DNA of 64,000 bases from positions 62,001-126,000 of the forward strand of contig NZ_LMAU01000004.1 of NCBI RefSeq assembly GCF_001441535.1, read 5' to 3'. Below, piece by piece: positions 1-9,625 of the stretch (positions are counted from its first letter, which is position 1; the number at the start of each line of letters is the position of its first letter). Source of the DNA: Tsuneonella troitsensis (GTDB taxonomy: Bacteria; Pseudomonadota; Alphaproteobacteria; Sphingomonadales; Sphingomonadaceae). The notes beneath the pieces are model-generated. The model ran no database searches and was not told the origin of the DNA. It saw nothing but the letters and a program-made list of their open reading frames with translations. The translations under genes and the position numbers were made by a program.

Positions 1-851
1 ACACGATCGGCGGGGACGATACCAACGGCGCCGCGGCCGAACTGGCTGCATACTTGGCCCGCAATGGCTACGACCTCACCGTTGTCGGACTTCCCAAAAC
101 CATCGACAACGACGTGATCCCGATCCGCCAGTCGCTCGGTGCGTGGACCGCCGCCGAACAGGGCGCCATCTATGCCCGAAACGTGATCGCCGAACACACC
201 TCGAACCCGCGGATGCTGACCGTGCACGAAGTAATGGGACGCAACTGCGGCTGGCTGACCGCCGCCACGGCGCATGCCCACCACGAATGGGTCAAGAGCG
301 CGCCCTTCGCCGAATGGATGGAAAACGCCGCGGCCCGCTGGGACGTCCACGGCGTGTTCGTGCCCGAGCGACCTTTCGACATCGCCGCCGAGGCAAGCCG
401 CCTGCGCGCCGTCATGAACGAGCATGGCAGCGTCAACCTGTTCGTTTCCGAGGGAGCCGGGGTGGCGGAAATCGTCGCGGCACTCGAAGCGACGCGCGAG
501 GCGGTTCCGCGCGACCCCTTCGGCCACGTACAGCTCGACAAGATCAATCCGGGCCAGTGGTTCGGTGGCCGCTTCGCCGAAGCGCTGGGCGCGGAAAAGG
601 TGCTGGTACAGAAGAGCGGCTATTTCTCGCGCTCGGCGCCCGCGAACGGTGCCGATCTCGCGTTGATCAAGTCATGCGTCGAGCGCGCCGTGGACGCCGC
701 GCTGACCGGCGAATCGGGCGTCGTCGGCCAGGATGAGGATCGCGGCGACGAATTGCGGGTGATCGAGTTCGAGCGGATCAGGGGCGGCAAGACTTTCGAT
801 GTCGATACGCCGTGGTTCGCGCAATTGCTGCGCGAGATCGGTCAGGCCTGA
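1..851 (+). CDS. 6-phosphofructokinase, PPi-dependent type (5' end outside window)
   Basis: This enzyme phosphorylates fructose 6-phosphate in glycolysis. The reading frame is already open at base 3, so the N-terminus lies outside the window; about 282 codons are visible before the TGA. The fragment starts with TIGGDDTNG, and PKTIDND follows about 30 residues later. In this family a GGDD motif, rather than GGDG, together with PKTIDND is the mark of pyrophosphate-dependent enzymes, so PPi is inferred as phosphoryl donor. Later segments (HEVMGRNCGWLTA, and GRFAEALGAEKVLVQKSGYF) also fit the family. The gene converges on the thioredoxin-like lipoprotein gene with only 17 bases between the two stops. 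Cofactor choice is a motif inference, not shown directly. Confidence 0.88.
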   Translation, partial: TIGGDDTNGAAAELAAYLARNGYDLTVVGLPKTIDNDVIPIRQSLGAWTAAEQGAIYARNVIAEHTSNPRMLTVHEVMGRNCGWLTAATAHAHHEWVKSAPFAEWMENAAARWDVHGVFVPERPFDIAAEASRLRAVMNEHGSVNLFVSEGAGVAEIVAALEATREAVPRDPFGHVQLDKINPGQWFGGRFAEALGAEKVLVQKSGYFSRSAPANGADLALIKSCVERAVDAALTGESGVVGQDEDRGDELRVIEFERIRGGKTFDVDTPWFAQLLREIGQA

Positions 852-868
852 GACTTCCTCGGCTTGGA

Positions 869-1463
869 CTAGCCGCCGATAGCTTCGTCGACGAGCGCCT
901 TGGCTTCTGCACTCTGCCAGTCGTATCCGCCCACCACGCGCGCCACTTCGACCCCGCTGGCATCGTAGAGTACGGTCGTCGGCAGGACGCCGTCGCCGCC
1001 GAGCGCGGTGCTCAGCGCGTTTTCCCGATCGAGCCACGGTTCGAGGCGGGCGAAATTCGCCTTTTCGAAGAACGGAACGACCTTTTCGGCGCCAGAAAGG
1101 TCCTGGCTCGCAACGACCACGCGCAACTTGTCGCCATAGTCGGCCGCCAGCCCGTCGAGCAGCGGCATTTCCTCCACGCACGGCGCGCACCAGGTCGCCC
1201 AGAGGTTCAGCAGCACCGGCTTGCCCGAAAGCGCCGCGGTGTTGAGCTGCTTGTCGTCGGGATCGACGAGCGCCACCGCGGGCATCAGTTCCCCGGCGCG
1301 GCTGCGGTCGATTTCGCCGGTCAGGGTGCCTTGGGCCGTCTGTTCTCCCGCCTGTTCTTGCGGGTCGGCAGGCTCTTCCCTACTGCACCCGGCAACCAGG
1401 CAAGCCGAAAGAACCAGCGTGAACGACAGTCGCAAGGACAGTGACGGCAAGGGGGCAAACTCC

Positions 1464-1465
<2 letters not shown>
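869..1465 (-). CDS. TlpA-like thioredoxin-fold lipoprotein
   Basis: Predicted membrane-anchored periplasmic thiol-disulfide oxidoreductase of 198 residues. A short hydrophobic signal ends in the lipobox LVAGC (Cys27). The thioredoxin active site WCAPC is at about residues 92-96, inside [17 protein letters not shown], and the cis-proline region is [11 protein letters not shown]. TlpA/ResA-type proteins reduce disulfides, for example during cytochrome c maturation; the client of this one cannot be read from the sequence. The ATG at 1465 is the only Met before the lipobox, but TTG codons 5 and 10 codons further in would give a more usual signal length. The chosen start overlaps the argH start on the opposite strand, so each gene's 5' leader lies inside the other gene. 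Confidence 0.85.
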
Positions 1466-2839
<1,374 letters not shown>

Positions 2840-2843
<4 letters not shown>

Positions 2844-3076
2844 AGCGCATTGCCGTTCTTTCCGCCGTCGTCCTTCTTGCCGCCTGTGGGCAGAAGGCCG
2901 TGCTGGCGCCGCCGCCGGGCCAAGCCTTGCCCCCCGCGCCTTATGGTTCGCAATCCCAGCCTGACGCGGAAGACCTGCTCAAGCCGGACCCGCTCGCCGC
3001 GCCGGAGCGCTCGGTCGAGCTGCGCAGACGGTCCGAGGAACGCGCCGACGACCCATTCGACCTGCCGCCGGAATAG
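2840..3076 (+). CDS. Small lipoprotein downstream of argH
   Basis: A 78-residue predicted lipoprotein of unknown function. A 15-residue hydrophobic signal is followed by the lipobox LLAAC (Cys16). The mature part is short, Pro- and Ala-rich and then charged ([17 protein letters not shown]), with no recognisable domain. Its ATG overlaps the argH stop (ATGA). lysA follows 83 bases downstream. Small lipoproteins at this spot between argH and lysA are common in Gammaproteobacteria and Sphingomonadales, and some are labelled LptM-like, but the similarity here is limited to the signal and size, so no function is assigned. Confidence 0.75.
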
Positions 3077-3103
3077 CTTCGGCCGATAACCTGCGGCCAT
3101 GAC

Positions 3104-3128
3104 CGGCCAAGCAAGGCTTGCTTGGCCG
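3104..3128 (+). promoter_or_regulatory. Perfect inverted repeat in the lysA leader
   Basis: A 25-base odd palindrome: the arm CGGCCAAGCAAG (3104-3115) is exactly complementary to CTTGCTTGGCCG (3117-3128). As RNA it folds into an 11-bp stem with a three-base loop. It begins 27 bases after the preceding lipoprotein stop and ends 30 bases before the lysA ATG. No U-tract follows, so it is not a standard intrinsic terminator. It could be an operator, a transcript-stabilising stem or a factor-dependent attenuator; the sequence does not decide. Confidence 0.5.
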
Positions 3129-3158
3129 ACCTCCCCTACAAGGCTAATCGCCCCGCCG

Positions 3159-4418
3159 ATGGACCACTTCCAGCTCCGCAACGGCATCCTCCACGTCGAG
3201 GACGTACCCCTTCCCGCGATCGCCGAAGCCGTCGGCACCCCGGTATACGTCTATTCGCGAGCTACGCTGGTGCGTCACGCCCAGGTCTTTCGCGACGGGC
3301 TGTCAGGCCTCTCGGACCCGCACATCGCCTTTGCGGTGAAGTCTAACCCCAACCTCGCGGTACTTCGGGTCTTGGCGAAGGAAGGCTTCGGCGCCGACGT
3401 GGTCAGCGGCGGCGAACTGACCCGCGCGCTCGCCGCCGGGATGAAGCCGGCGGACATCGTGTTCTCCGGTGTCGGCAAGACCCACGCGGAACTCGTCCAG
3501 GGGATCGAGGCCGGAATCGGCCAGTTCAACATCGAGAGCGAGGAGGAAGGCTACGAGCTTTCCGCCATCGCCCAGGATCGAGGGGTCCGCGTCGCCTGCG
3601 CGTTGCGTGTTAATCCCGACGTGGATGCCCGGACTCACGAGAAAATCTCTACCGGCAAGCGCGAGAACAAGTTCGGCGTGCCGCTCGACCGGGCCGCATC
3701 TATCTATGCAGCACTGGCCGACAAGCCGGGCCTTGATATGCGCGGCGTGGCGGTACACATCGGCAGTCAACTCGGCGATCTCGAGCCGCTGGAAACCGCG
3801 TTCGGCAAACTGGGTGCCCTGATCGCGGAGCTGCGCGGCAAGGGTCAGTCGGTCACCCATGCCGACCTCGGAGGCGGTCTCGGCGTTCCCTATCGCAAGG
3901 ACGAGGTGTTTCCAACTCCAGCCGAATACGGCGCGATGGTCGCGCGCGTTACCGCCGATTGGAGCGTTCGGCTGTCCTTCGAGCCCGGGCGCGTGATCGC
4001 GGGCAACGCGGGCGTGCTGCTCACCCGGGTCATCCGGTCCAAGCGGAGTGGGAACGGCCCGCCCTTCGTGATCGTCGATGCAGCGATGAACGACCTCGCC
4101 CGCCCGGCGATGTACGGCGCCTGGCACGATTTCGACGCGGTGCAGCCGACCGGCGAGCGGATGACGGCGCACATAGTCGGCCCCATCTGCGAGACGGGGG
4201 ACACCTTCGCCATGGACCGCGAGATCGATGCCATCGGCGCAGGCGACCTCGCGGTGTTCCGCACCGCGGGCGCATATGGCGCGACGATGGCATCGAGCTA
4301 CAACAGCCGGGGCTACGTCGCCGAAGTGCTGGTGGACGGCGATCGGTTCGCGGTCGTGGCGGACCGGATCATGCCGCATTCGATCATGGATGCCGAGCGG
4401 GTCCCCGAATGGCTCTGA
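3159..4418 (+). CDS. lysA: Diaminopimelate decarboxylase
   Basis: PLP enzyme that converts meso-diaminopimelate to lysine in the cytoplasm (419 residues). The PLP lysine lies in HIAFAVKSNPN (Lys61). Further family motifs are HIGSQ near residue 200, the glycine loop GGGLG near 238, EPGR near 274 and CETGD near 340. The start at 3159 gives MDHFQLRNG, the usual length; an upstream in-frame ATG at 3099 would run through the leader palindrome and is unlikely. The next gene starts 10 bases before the stop, so it is translationally coupled. LysA competes with MurE for meso-DAP; the MurE encoded in this window carries the DAP-type motif. Confidence 0.97.
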   Translation: MDHFQLRNGILHVEDVPLPAIAEAVGTPVYVYSRATLVRHAQVFRDGLSGLSDPHIAFAVKSNPNLAVLRVLAKEGFGADVVSGGELTRALAAGMKPADIVFSGVGKTHAELVQGIEAGIGQFNIESEEEGYELSAIAQDRGVRVACALRVNPDVDARTHEKISTGKRENKFGVPLDRAASIYAALADKPGLDMRGVAVHIGSQLGDLEPLETAFGKLGALIAELRGKGQSVTHADLGGGLGVPYRKDEVFPTPAEYGAMVARVTADWSVRLSFEPGRVIAGNAGVLLTRVIRSKRSGNGPPFVIVDAAMNDLARPAMYGAWHDFDAVQPTGERMTAHIVGPICETGDTFAMDREIDAIGAGDLAVFRTAGAYGATMASSYNSRGYVAEVLVDGDRFAVVADRIMPHSIMDAERVPEWL

Positions 4419-5227
4419 ACTCGCTGCCGCTGTTTCACCGCGTCAGCGGACAGCGGGTGGTGGTGCTTGGCGACGGCGACGCGGCAGACGCCAAGCGCAG
4501 GCTGGTGGAGCGCGCCGGCGGGATATGCTGCGGCGAGCCCGAAGCGCACCATGCGCGGCTCGCCTTCGTGGCGATCGACGACGCCAAGACCGGGGAAGCG
4601 GCGGCGATCCGGCTGCGTTGCAGGGGCCTGCTGGTCAACGTGACCGACCGGCCCGAACTGTGCGATTTTACCGTGCCCAGCATCTTGGACCGCGATCCGG
4701 TTATCGTGGCGGTGGGCACCGGAGGAGCCTCTGCCGGTCTTGCCAAGCAGCTGCGCCTGCGGCTCGAGGGATTGCTGCCTCCATCGCTCGGGGCGCTGGC
4801 ATCGGCGCTATCGGATGCGCGTGACGCCTTGCGCACGCGCTGGCCCGACGGCGGCGCAAGACGCCGCGCTCTAGACAGCGCGCTGACGTCCGGTGGTCCG
4901 CTCGACCCCTTGCGCGCCCAATCCGCCGATCATGTCCAGGCATGGCTGAATGGCGATGAAGCGGCGTCCGCCTCAGGCATAATCGACGTTTACTTGGCCA
5001 GCGACGATCCCGATGACCTGACGCTCCGTCAGGCGAGGGCTCTGGGAGAGGCCGACGCGGTCGTCGCCGGACCGGGAGTGCACGACGCGATACTGTCCCG
5101 CGCACGCGCCGACGCGATCCGCTTGGGAGCGGGTGAGAAGATACCGACGCAAGCCGCGCTGACAGTGCGCTTGCACGCACCCGGCGATCAGGGCGAAACG
5201 ATCTCCAGGTTTTCGAACCGGAATTGA
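4409..5227 (+). CDS. Siroheme synthase N-domain protein (precorrin-2 dehydrogenase type) with vestigial C-terminal segment
   Basis: Predicted to act between precorrin-2 and siroheme, the cofactor of the sulfite reductase encoded near 29 kb. The 272 residues begin with an NAD-binding strand-loop, RVVVLGDGDAADAKRR (about residues 15-30), followed by LLVNVTDRPELCDFTVPS and VGTGGASAGLAKQLR, as in the N-terminal half of CysG and in Met8-like enzymes. From about residue 190, VYLASDDPDDLTLRQARAL aligns by eye with the start of uroporphyrinogen methyltransferase (FLVGAGPGDPDLLTLRAAR in the CobA of this window) but has lost the glycine loop and ends within about 80 residues. This looks like the stump of a former full-length CysG. 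The gene overlaps lysA by 10 bases and its end overlaps the convergent gene by 40. Confidence 0.8.
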   Translation: MALNSLPLFHRVSGQRVVVLGDGDAADAKRRLVERAGGICCGEPEAHHARLAFVAIDDAKTGEAAAIRLRCRGLLVNVTDRPELCDFTVPSILDRDPVIVAVGTGGASAGLAKQLRLRLEGLLPPSLGALASALSDARDALRTRWPDGGARRRALDSALTSGGPLDPLRAQSADHVQAWLNGDEAASASGIIDVYLASDDPDDLTLRQARALGEADAVVAGPGVHDAILSRARADAIRLGAGEKIPTQAALTVRLHAPGDQGETISRFSNRN

Positions 5228-5715
5228 CCTGAGCCGCAGAACACGGTCGCCTTGCCAAGCCCCAGGTTACCGAGGCGAAGCGGCGCCACCTGCGTGCCGA
5301 AGCGCACCTGACCCTGCCCCGCCGCATCGACCTGCATCTCGAAATCGATCACGTTCGCGATCGGCACCTCGGCAATCGCCTGGCGGATGGGTTTCCCGTC
5401 TGCGCGGCCGACCAGCAGAAGCTGGAAAGCCTGCGCGCCGGCCGCGGGCAAACTGATCTGGAACCCGAGCGAATTCGCGTTGTCGGCAGAGCTAAGCACG
5501 ATCCCCGCATTGGGCACGATCCGACCCGACTGCAACGATACGGCCCGCAGGATGGATTTCATCCTAACCGACGGTCCCGCCGGACTCGTGATCGACGAAC
5601 TACGGTTCGCGGCCGCGTCACAATCGAAAGTGAGCGGCGCCGCGGTGGCGAGGTTTGCCGACACACCGACACAAAGTGCACACCCCAGAGCGGCCAAAGC
5701 TTGGAATTTTCGCAT
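5188..5715 (-). CDS. Exported protein of unknown function
   Basis: 175 residues with a classical Sec signal peptide (MRKF, then a hydrophobic core, ending near NLATAAP at residue 26). The mature protein has two cysteines, at FDCDAAA and FCGSGQF, that could form a disulfide, and otherwise shows short beta-strand-like stretches (IDFEMQVDAAGQGQVRFG). I do not recognise the family. The start was placed at 5715 because it directly precedes the signal peptide and follows a GGCGGA-type ribosome-binding site; longer upstream readings are not plausible. The 3' end overlaps the convergent siroheme gene by 40 bases, so the transcripts overlap. Confidence 0.7.
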   Translation of the reverse strand: MRKFQALAALGCALCVGVSANLATAAPLTFDCDAAANRSSSITSPAGPSVRMKSILRAVSLQSGRIVPNAGIVLSSADNANSLGFQISLPAAGAQAFQLLLVGRADGKPIRQAIAEVPIANVIDFEMQVDAAGQGQVRFGTQVAPLRLGNLGLGKATVFCGSGQFRFENLEIVSP

Positions 5716-5783
5716 GATAGATCCGCCTATGAAGCCCCGCTGCGAACTTGTCACGCCTCGGGCGTGCGCAGAGGTCGCTGCCT

Positions 5784-6242
5784 TCAGGCGGCGCCGATCG
5801 CCTGCAGCCTGCTTACCAGCGATGCATCGTCGAACGGCTTGATGACGTACTCGTCCGCGCCGGCCTCTATGCCCTTGTGAATGTCGCGAGCGCCGGAATT
5901 GGTGGTGCAGAATACGACACGGGGACGGCGCTCCGTCGGGATCGCACGCAGGGCGGTCACGAAGTCGATGCCGCTCATGACCGGCATGTTCCAATCCGTG
6001 ATCACGAGATGGGGCATGGCCGCACGGCAGCGGGCGAGGCCTTCCTCGCCGTTCTCGGCCTCGACCACCGCATAGCCCACGCTCTCCACGATCCGGCGGG
6101 CGACTTTGCGGATCATGCGCGAATCGTCGACGATCAGGCAGATGCGCTGCGACGGTTGCGGTGGCGATGCGGGGCGGTCGGCTTCGGCCGACGCGACATG
6201 CGGCGCAGTTGCGGCATCACCAGTGTTCAGGCGCTTGATCAA
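5784..6242 (-). CDS. Single-domain response regulator (CheY-like)
   Basis: 152 residues: a variable N-terminal tail of about 33 residues, then one receiver domain. The phosphorylation set is complete: acidic pair DD at 39-40 (LIVDDSRMIRK), phospho-acceptor Asp83 (ITDWNMPVMSG), Thr113/Thr114 (FCTTNS) and Lys135 (VIKPFDD). There is no output domain, so it should act by protein contact, as CheY-like regulators do; no kinase is in the window. The best start is a TTG at 6242 that overlaps the stop of the upstream gene (TTGA), which suggests coupled translation. It forms a two-gene unit with the 106-residue protein. Confidence 0.85.
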   Translation of the reverse strand: MIKRLNTGDAATAPHVASAEADRPASPPQPSQRICLIVDDSRMIRKVARRIVESVGYAVVEAENGEEGLARCRAAMPHLVITDWNMPVMSGIDFVTALRAIPTERRPRVVFCTTNSGARDIHKGIEAGADEYVIKPFDDASLVSRLQAIGAA

Positions 6243-6559
6243 CCCGTGAATGACACGAACTCCTCTTCGCCATAGACCGGGCGCTCGTCGCCAGCGATCT
6301 CGGTATCCCCGATCGGCCGCTGCGCGGCACTCGCCGGAGCCTTCGATGCCGATTCGGAAGGCGTCATGCAGACATGGAGATAGGGCACCCAGACATCGCC
6401 GAAATCGGCCTTCTGGTACCACAGGTCGAGCACGTCGTAGCTGGCCCAGCAGCCATCCGGTTCAAGCAATCGAACGCCTTCGCCGATTCGCGGAACCGCG
6501 GCAAATCGGATTCTGTGCTGGGTTTGATGCGTTTCGTTCTGGATTTCGATTTCGATCAC
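6239..6559 (-). CDS. Hypothetical protein paired with response regulator
   Basis: 106 residues, not recognised. The first 65 residues look folded (RIRFAAVPRIGEGVRLLE, then DVLDLWYQKADFGDVWVPYLHVCM), while the C-terminal 40 are acidic and probably disordered. There is no signal peptide or membrane segment. The ATG follows an AAGCAAGGGG-type ribosome-binding region. The gene overlaps the downstream response regulator by TTGA. The tight coupling suggests that the two proteins work together, for example as an output or adaptor partner, but this is inference from position only. Confidence 0.6.
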   Translation of the reverse strand: MIEIEIQNETHQTQHRIRFAAVPRIGEGVRLLEPDGCWASYDVLDLWYQKADFGDVWVPYLHVCMTPSESASKAPASAAQRPIGDTEIAGDERPVYGEEEFVSFTG

Positions 6560-6644
6560 CGGCGCGCACCCCTTGCTTGAAGGCGACCCTAAATCGAAAT
6601 GGTTGCCGAAGTTTCAACTCCGGCGCGCGAGCCGTGCCTTATGG

Positions 6645-7604
6645 TCAGATCGCCGATTTCGCTGCCTTGCCCAGCTCGTGGAAATAGCGCGCCATAGCGT
6701 CGGCGGCCTTGTCGCTGAGCTCGATGAAGGCGCGGCGCCGATCGCTCTCGTCCTCGACCCTCACGAGGAGGCCCGCCTCGACCATCTGGCTTATCCAGCG
6801 CAGCGCGGTGGTCGGGGGAACGCCGCTGGCGATGCAGAGGGACGTAACCGACACTCGCGTGTGTTCGGCGCGTGCGGCAGTAAGGTCGAGCAGGATGTCC
6901 CAGGCCGGGTCGGCAAAAAGCTCCCCGCCGAGGAACTCGCTACGGAGCTGGCGCTGCCTGATTATCTTCCGCACCAGCCGGGGATCGGGCAGAGGCGGAC
7001 GCGACGGCCGGATAAGCTTGCGCTCCGCATCGCCATCGCCCGAGAAGTCATCGGTTGGCGACTGAAGCCGGAACGCGCTGCCCTCGTCGGTCGAGAGCCG
7101 GTCGATCTGCGCCGCGATCTGGGCAACCTGCTCGGTCAACCGATGCAAGGTTTCGCGGTCCTGCTCGTCGAGTTCGCGCAGTCTCATGCGGGCAACCTTG
7201 GGCAAGGTGCGCGCAAGGGCAATTACGCGCTCTCCCCTAGTCGGCTCGATAACTATGTCGGCGCCCGAACGGTCGAGACAGGCGAACACGGCCTCAAGGG
7301 CGGACATGGTGGTGGCGACGACCAACGGCACGCCTCGTTCTGCGGCCCGCTGGTCGAGATGCATCAGCGCGGCCAAAGTGGCTCCGTCGGCCACCGGACT
7401 ATCGACCAGAATGACGTCGGCAGGCAGCGGAGGGGCGTTGTCGTCCAGTTCGGCGAGCAGGTCGTAGCTGACCCATCCGAACCCGGCAGTCACCGCGTCG
7501 TCGCGGAAATCGGCTGCGGTCGCGAGGCGTGCGGAATAGACCCCCACCATCAGCGAGATCGCGTCGCTGAGGCTAGTTGCATACGCGAAATCGGCCTGGC
7601 TCAT
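6645..7604 (-). CDS. MarR-like winged-helix regulator with N-terminal receiver-like region
   Basis: 319 residues. The C-terminal 100 residues form a winged helix: EHTRVSVTSLCIASGVPPTTALRWISQM is the helix-turn-helix and LLVRVEDESDRRRAFIELSDKA the wing, as in MarR-family regulators. The N-terminal 130 residues alternate hydrophobic strands and helices (PADVILVDSPVADGATLAAL, GVPLVVATTMSALEAVF, GADIVIEPTRGERVIAL) like a receiver fold but without an evident phospho-acceptor set. A central helical linker (residues 135-170) may dimerise. Its target is unknown. It stands alone between two other minus-strand genes, with 65 and 85 bases on either side. Confidence 0.75.
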   Translation of the reverse strand: MSQADFAYATSLSDAISLMVGVYSARLATAADFRDDAVTAGFGWVSYDLLAELDDNAPPLPADVILVDSPVADGATLAALMHLDQRAAERGVPLVVATTMSALEAVFACLDRSGADIVIEPTRGERVIALARTLPKVARMRLRELDEQDRETLHRLTEQVAQIAAQIDRLSTDEGSAFRLQSPTDDFSGDGDAERKLIRPSRPPLPDPRLVRKIIRQRQLRSEFLGGELFADPAWDILLDLTAARAEHTRVSVTSLCIASGVPPTTALRWISQMVEAGLLVRVEDESDRRRAFIELSDKAADAMARYFHELGKAAKSAI

Positions 7605-7669
7605 GCCCGCGGCTCCGTGGTTCTACCTAGCAACAGGCGTAGAACGGGCCGAACCGAAGTCAATATTTC

Positions 7670-8158
7670 TCAAGGCCTTATCTCGATCGGCGTGCCATCT
7701 TCGATCGCATCCCACAACAACGTGATCTCCGCGTTGGAGACTGCGATGCACCCGTCGGTCCAGTCCCCCTCCATCCTGTCATCCACCGGCATTCGGTTGG
7801 GCTGACCGTGGATAAAAATGTCGCCGCCGGGAGACAGCCCGTATGACTCCGCGAACGCGCGATCGGTCGCGTTCGGATAGTCGATCTGCAGACTGAGGCG
7901 ATAGGCGCTGCGCGGATTGCGCGTGTGGATCGTGTACCGGCCTTCTGGAGTGCGTTCGTCCCCCTCGAATTGCTTGTGGCCGACCGGCGCATCACCAAGC
8001 TGAATGCCGGTTATCGTCCGGATCGGCTGACCGACTGCATAAAGGGTCAGAGTCCGGTCGGACTTGTCGACCAGCACGAAATCGGCGACCGGTTCGTTCG
8101 CCAGGCCGGGGGCGCTGGATGCCAGCGCCGTCCCCAGCATGACGACGAACCGCCGCAT
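7670..8158 (-). CDS. L,D-transpeptidase-type (YkuD) exported protein
   Basis: 162 residues with a signal peptide (MRRFVVMLGTALASSAPGLA). The YkuD catalytic motif is complete: His117-Gly118 in DIFIHGQPN, followed by DWTDGCIAVSN with the nucleophile Cys137. Such enzymes make 3-3 cross-links in peptidoglycan or attach proteins to it; some family members only process small substrates, so the exact reaction is open. The start is two bases after the purA stop, so it is read as the second gene of a purA operon. It acts in the periplasm. Confidence 0.88.
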   Translation of the reverse strand: MRRFVVMLGTALASSAPGLANEPVADFVLVDKSDRTLTLYAVGQPIRTITGIQLGDAPVGHKQFEGDERTPEGRYTIHTRNPRSAYRLSLQIDYPNATDRAFAESYGLSPGGDIFIHGQPNRMPVDDRMEGDWTDGCIAVSNAEITLLWDAIEDGTPIEIRP

Positions 8159-8160
8159 CG

Positions 8161-9450
8161 TCAGTCGATGAAGGGATCGCGGACGAGGATGGTATCCTCG
8201 CGTTCCGGGCTGGTCGAAACGAGCGCGACCGGGGTCTCGATCAGTTCCTGCACGCGCTGGATGTACTTGATCGCCTGTGCCGGAAGGTCAGCCCACGAAC
8301 GGGCCCCAGCCGTCGTCTCGTGCCACCCGTCCATTTCCTCGTAGATCGGCTCGACCGCCGCTTGATCGGCCGAGTGACTCGGGAAATAGTCGAGGATTTT
8401 GCCGTGCAGGCGGTAGCCGGTGCAGATCTTCACCGTGTCGAACCCGTCGAGCACGTCGAGCTTGGTCAGCGCGATGCCGGTAACGCCGGAGATCGCGCAC
8501 GACTGACGCACGAGCACGGCGTCGAACCAGCCGCAGCGGCGCTTGCGCCCGGTGACGGTGCCGAATTCATGCCCTCGCTCGCCCAGCTTCTGGCCCGTCG
8601 CATCGTCGAGCTCGGTCGGAAACGGCCCGCTACCGACGCGCGTCGTGTAGGCCTTGACGATCCCGAGCACGAACCCGGTCGATGCCGGGCCCAGGCCCGA
8701 TCCCGATGCAGCGGTGCCGCTGACGGTGTTGGAGCTGGTGACGAACGGGTAGGTTCCGTGATCGACATCGAGCAGAACGCCCTGCGCGCCCTCGAACAGG
8801 ATACGCGCGCCCGCCTTGCGAACCTTCTTGAGGCGCTTCCACACCGGCTGCGCGTACTGCAGGACATAGGGGGCGATCTCGGCGAGGTCCGCCAGCAAGC
8901 GGGCGCGATCGACGGGAGGCTCGCCGAACCCGGCGCGAAGCGCATCGTGATGCGCGCAGAGCCGGTCGAGCTGCGGTTCGAGCTGGTCGAGGTGCGCCAG
9001 ATCGCACACGCGAATCGCGCGGCGGCCGACCTTGTCCTCGTAGGCCGGGCCGATGCCCCGCCCGGTCGTGCCGATCTTGCCCGATCCGGCAGCGGTTTCG
9101 CGCAAGCCGTCGAGGTCGCGGTGGATCGGCAGGATCAGCGGGCAATTGTCCGCGATCGCGAAATTCTCGGCATTGATGACGACGCCCTGCCCTTCGAGCT
9201 TCTCGATCTCGGACTTCAGATGCCAGGGATCGAGCACCACACCGTTACCGATGATCGACAAGGTGCCGGTCACGATACCGCTGGGAAGCAGGCTGAGCTT
9301 GTAGACCTTCTCGCCAACGACGAGTGTGTGGCCGGCGTTGTGCCCGCCCTGAAAGCGTACGACGGCATCGGCGCGACTGGCCAGCCAGTCGACGATCTTG
9401 CCTTTGCCTTCGTCGCCCCACTGGGCGCCGATCACGGTTACATTGGCCAC
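8161..9450 (-). CDS. purA: Adenylosuccinate synthetase
   Basis: GTP-dependent ligation of IMP and aspartate, the first committed step to AMP, in the cytoplasm. The protein is 429 residues, full length. It opens with [15 protein letters not shown], the GTP-binding loop of PurA, followed by [11 protein letters not shown], the IMP/catalytic segment, and contains [14 protein letters not shown] and [11 protein letters not shown] further on. The L,D-transpeptidase gene follows after two bases. Upstream lies a 175-base divergent spacer shared with trhO in which no clear operator is seen. Confidence 0.98.
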   Translation of the reverse strand: MANVTVIGAQWGDEGKGKIVDWLASRADAVVRFQGGHNAGHTLVVGEKVYKLSLLPSGIVTGTLSIIGNGVVLDPWHLKSEIEKLEGQGVVINAENFAIADNCPLILPIHRDLDGLRETAAGSGKIGTTGRGIGPAYEDKVGRRAIRVCDLAHLDQLEPQLDRLCAHHDALRAGFGEPPVDRARLLADLAEIAPYVLQYAQPVWKRLKKVRKAGARILFEGAQGVLLDVDHGTYPFVTSSNTVSGTAASGSGLGPASTGFVLGIVKAYTTRVGSGPFPTELDDATGQKLGERGHEFGTVTGRKRRCGWFDAVLVRQSCAISGVTGIALTKLDVLDGFDTVKICTGYRLHGKILDYFPSHSADQAAVEPIYEEMDGWHETTAGARSWADLPAQAIKYIQRVQELIETPVALVSTSPEREDTILVRDPFID

Positions 9451-9625
9451 TTGGGAAACGGTCCTTCCATCGGGGGGCGAAAACCGTGCCGCGCCCTAGG
9501 GCAAGCGAGCGGCAGGGGCAAGGCGACTCCGTGTGCAATGCGCCACAATGGATCGGACCGAGGTGCGCGAGGCTCGGCAAGCTGCTATCGGCCGCTTCAA
9601 TCCACCCATCCGCAGCAGGTTTCAC

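Noticed and set aside
3077-3158. Lysine riboswitch upstream of lysA
   Set aside because: The leader is only 82 bases long and contains one simple palindrome; the large multi-stem lysine aptamer cannot fit.
7809-7816. DnaA-like string GTGGATAA
   Set aside because: It lies inside the L,D-transpeptidase coding sequence and the flanking base departs from the consensus, so it was not counted with the two intergenic exact boxes.
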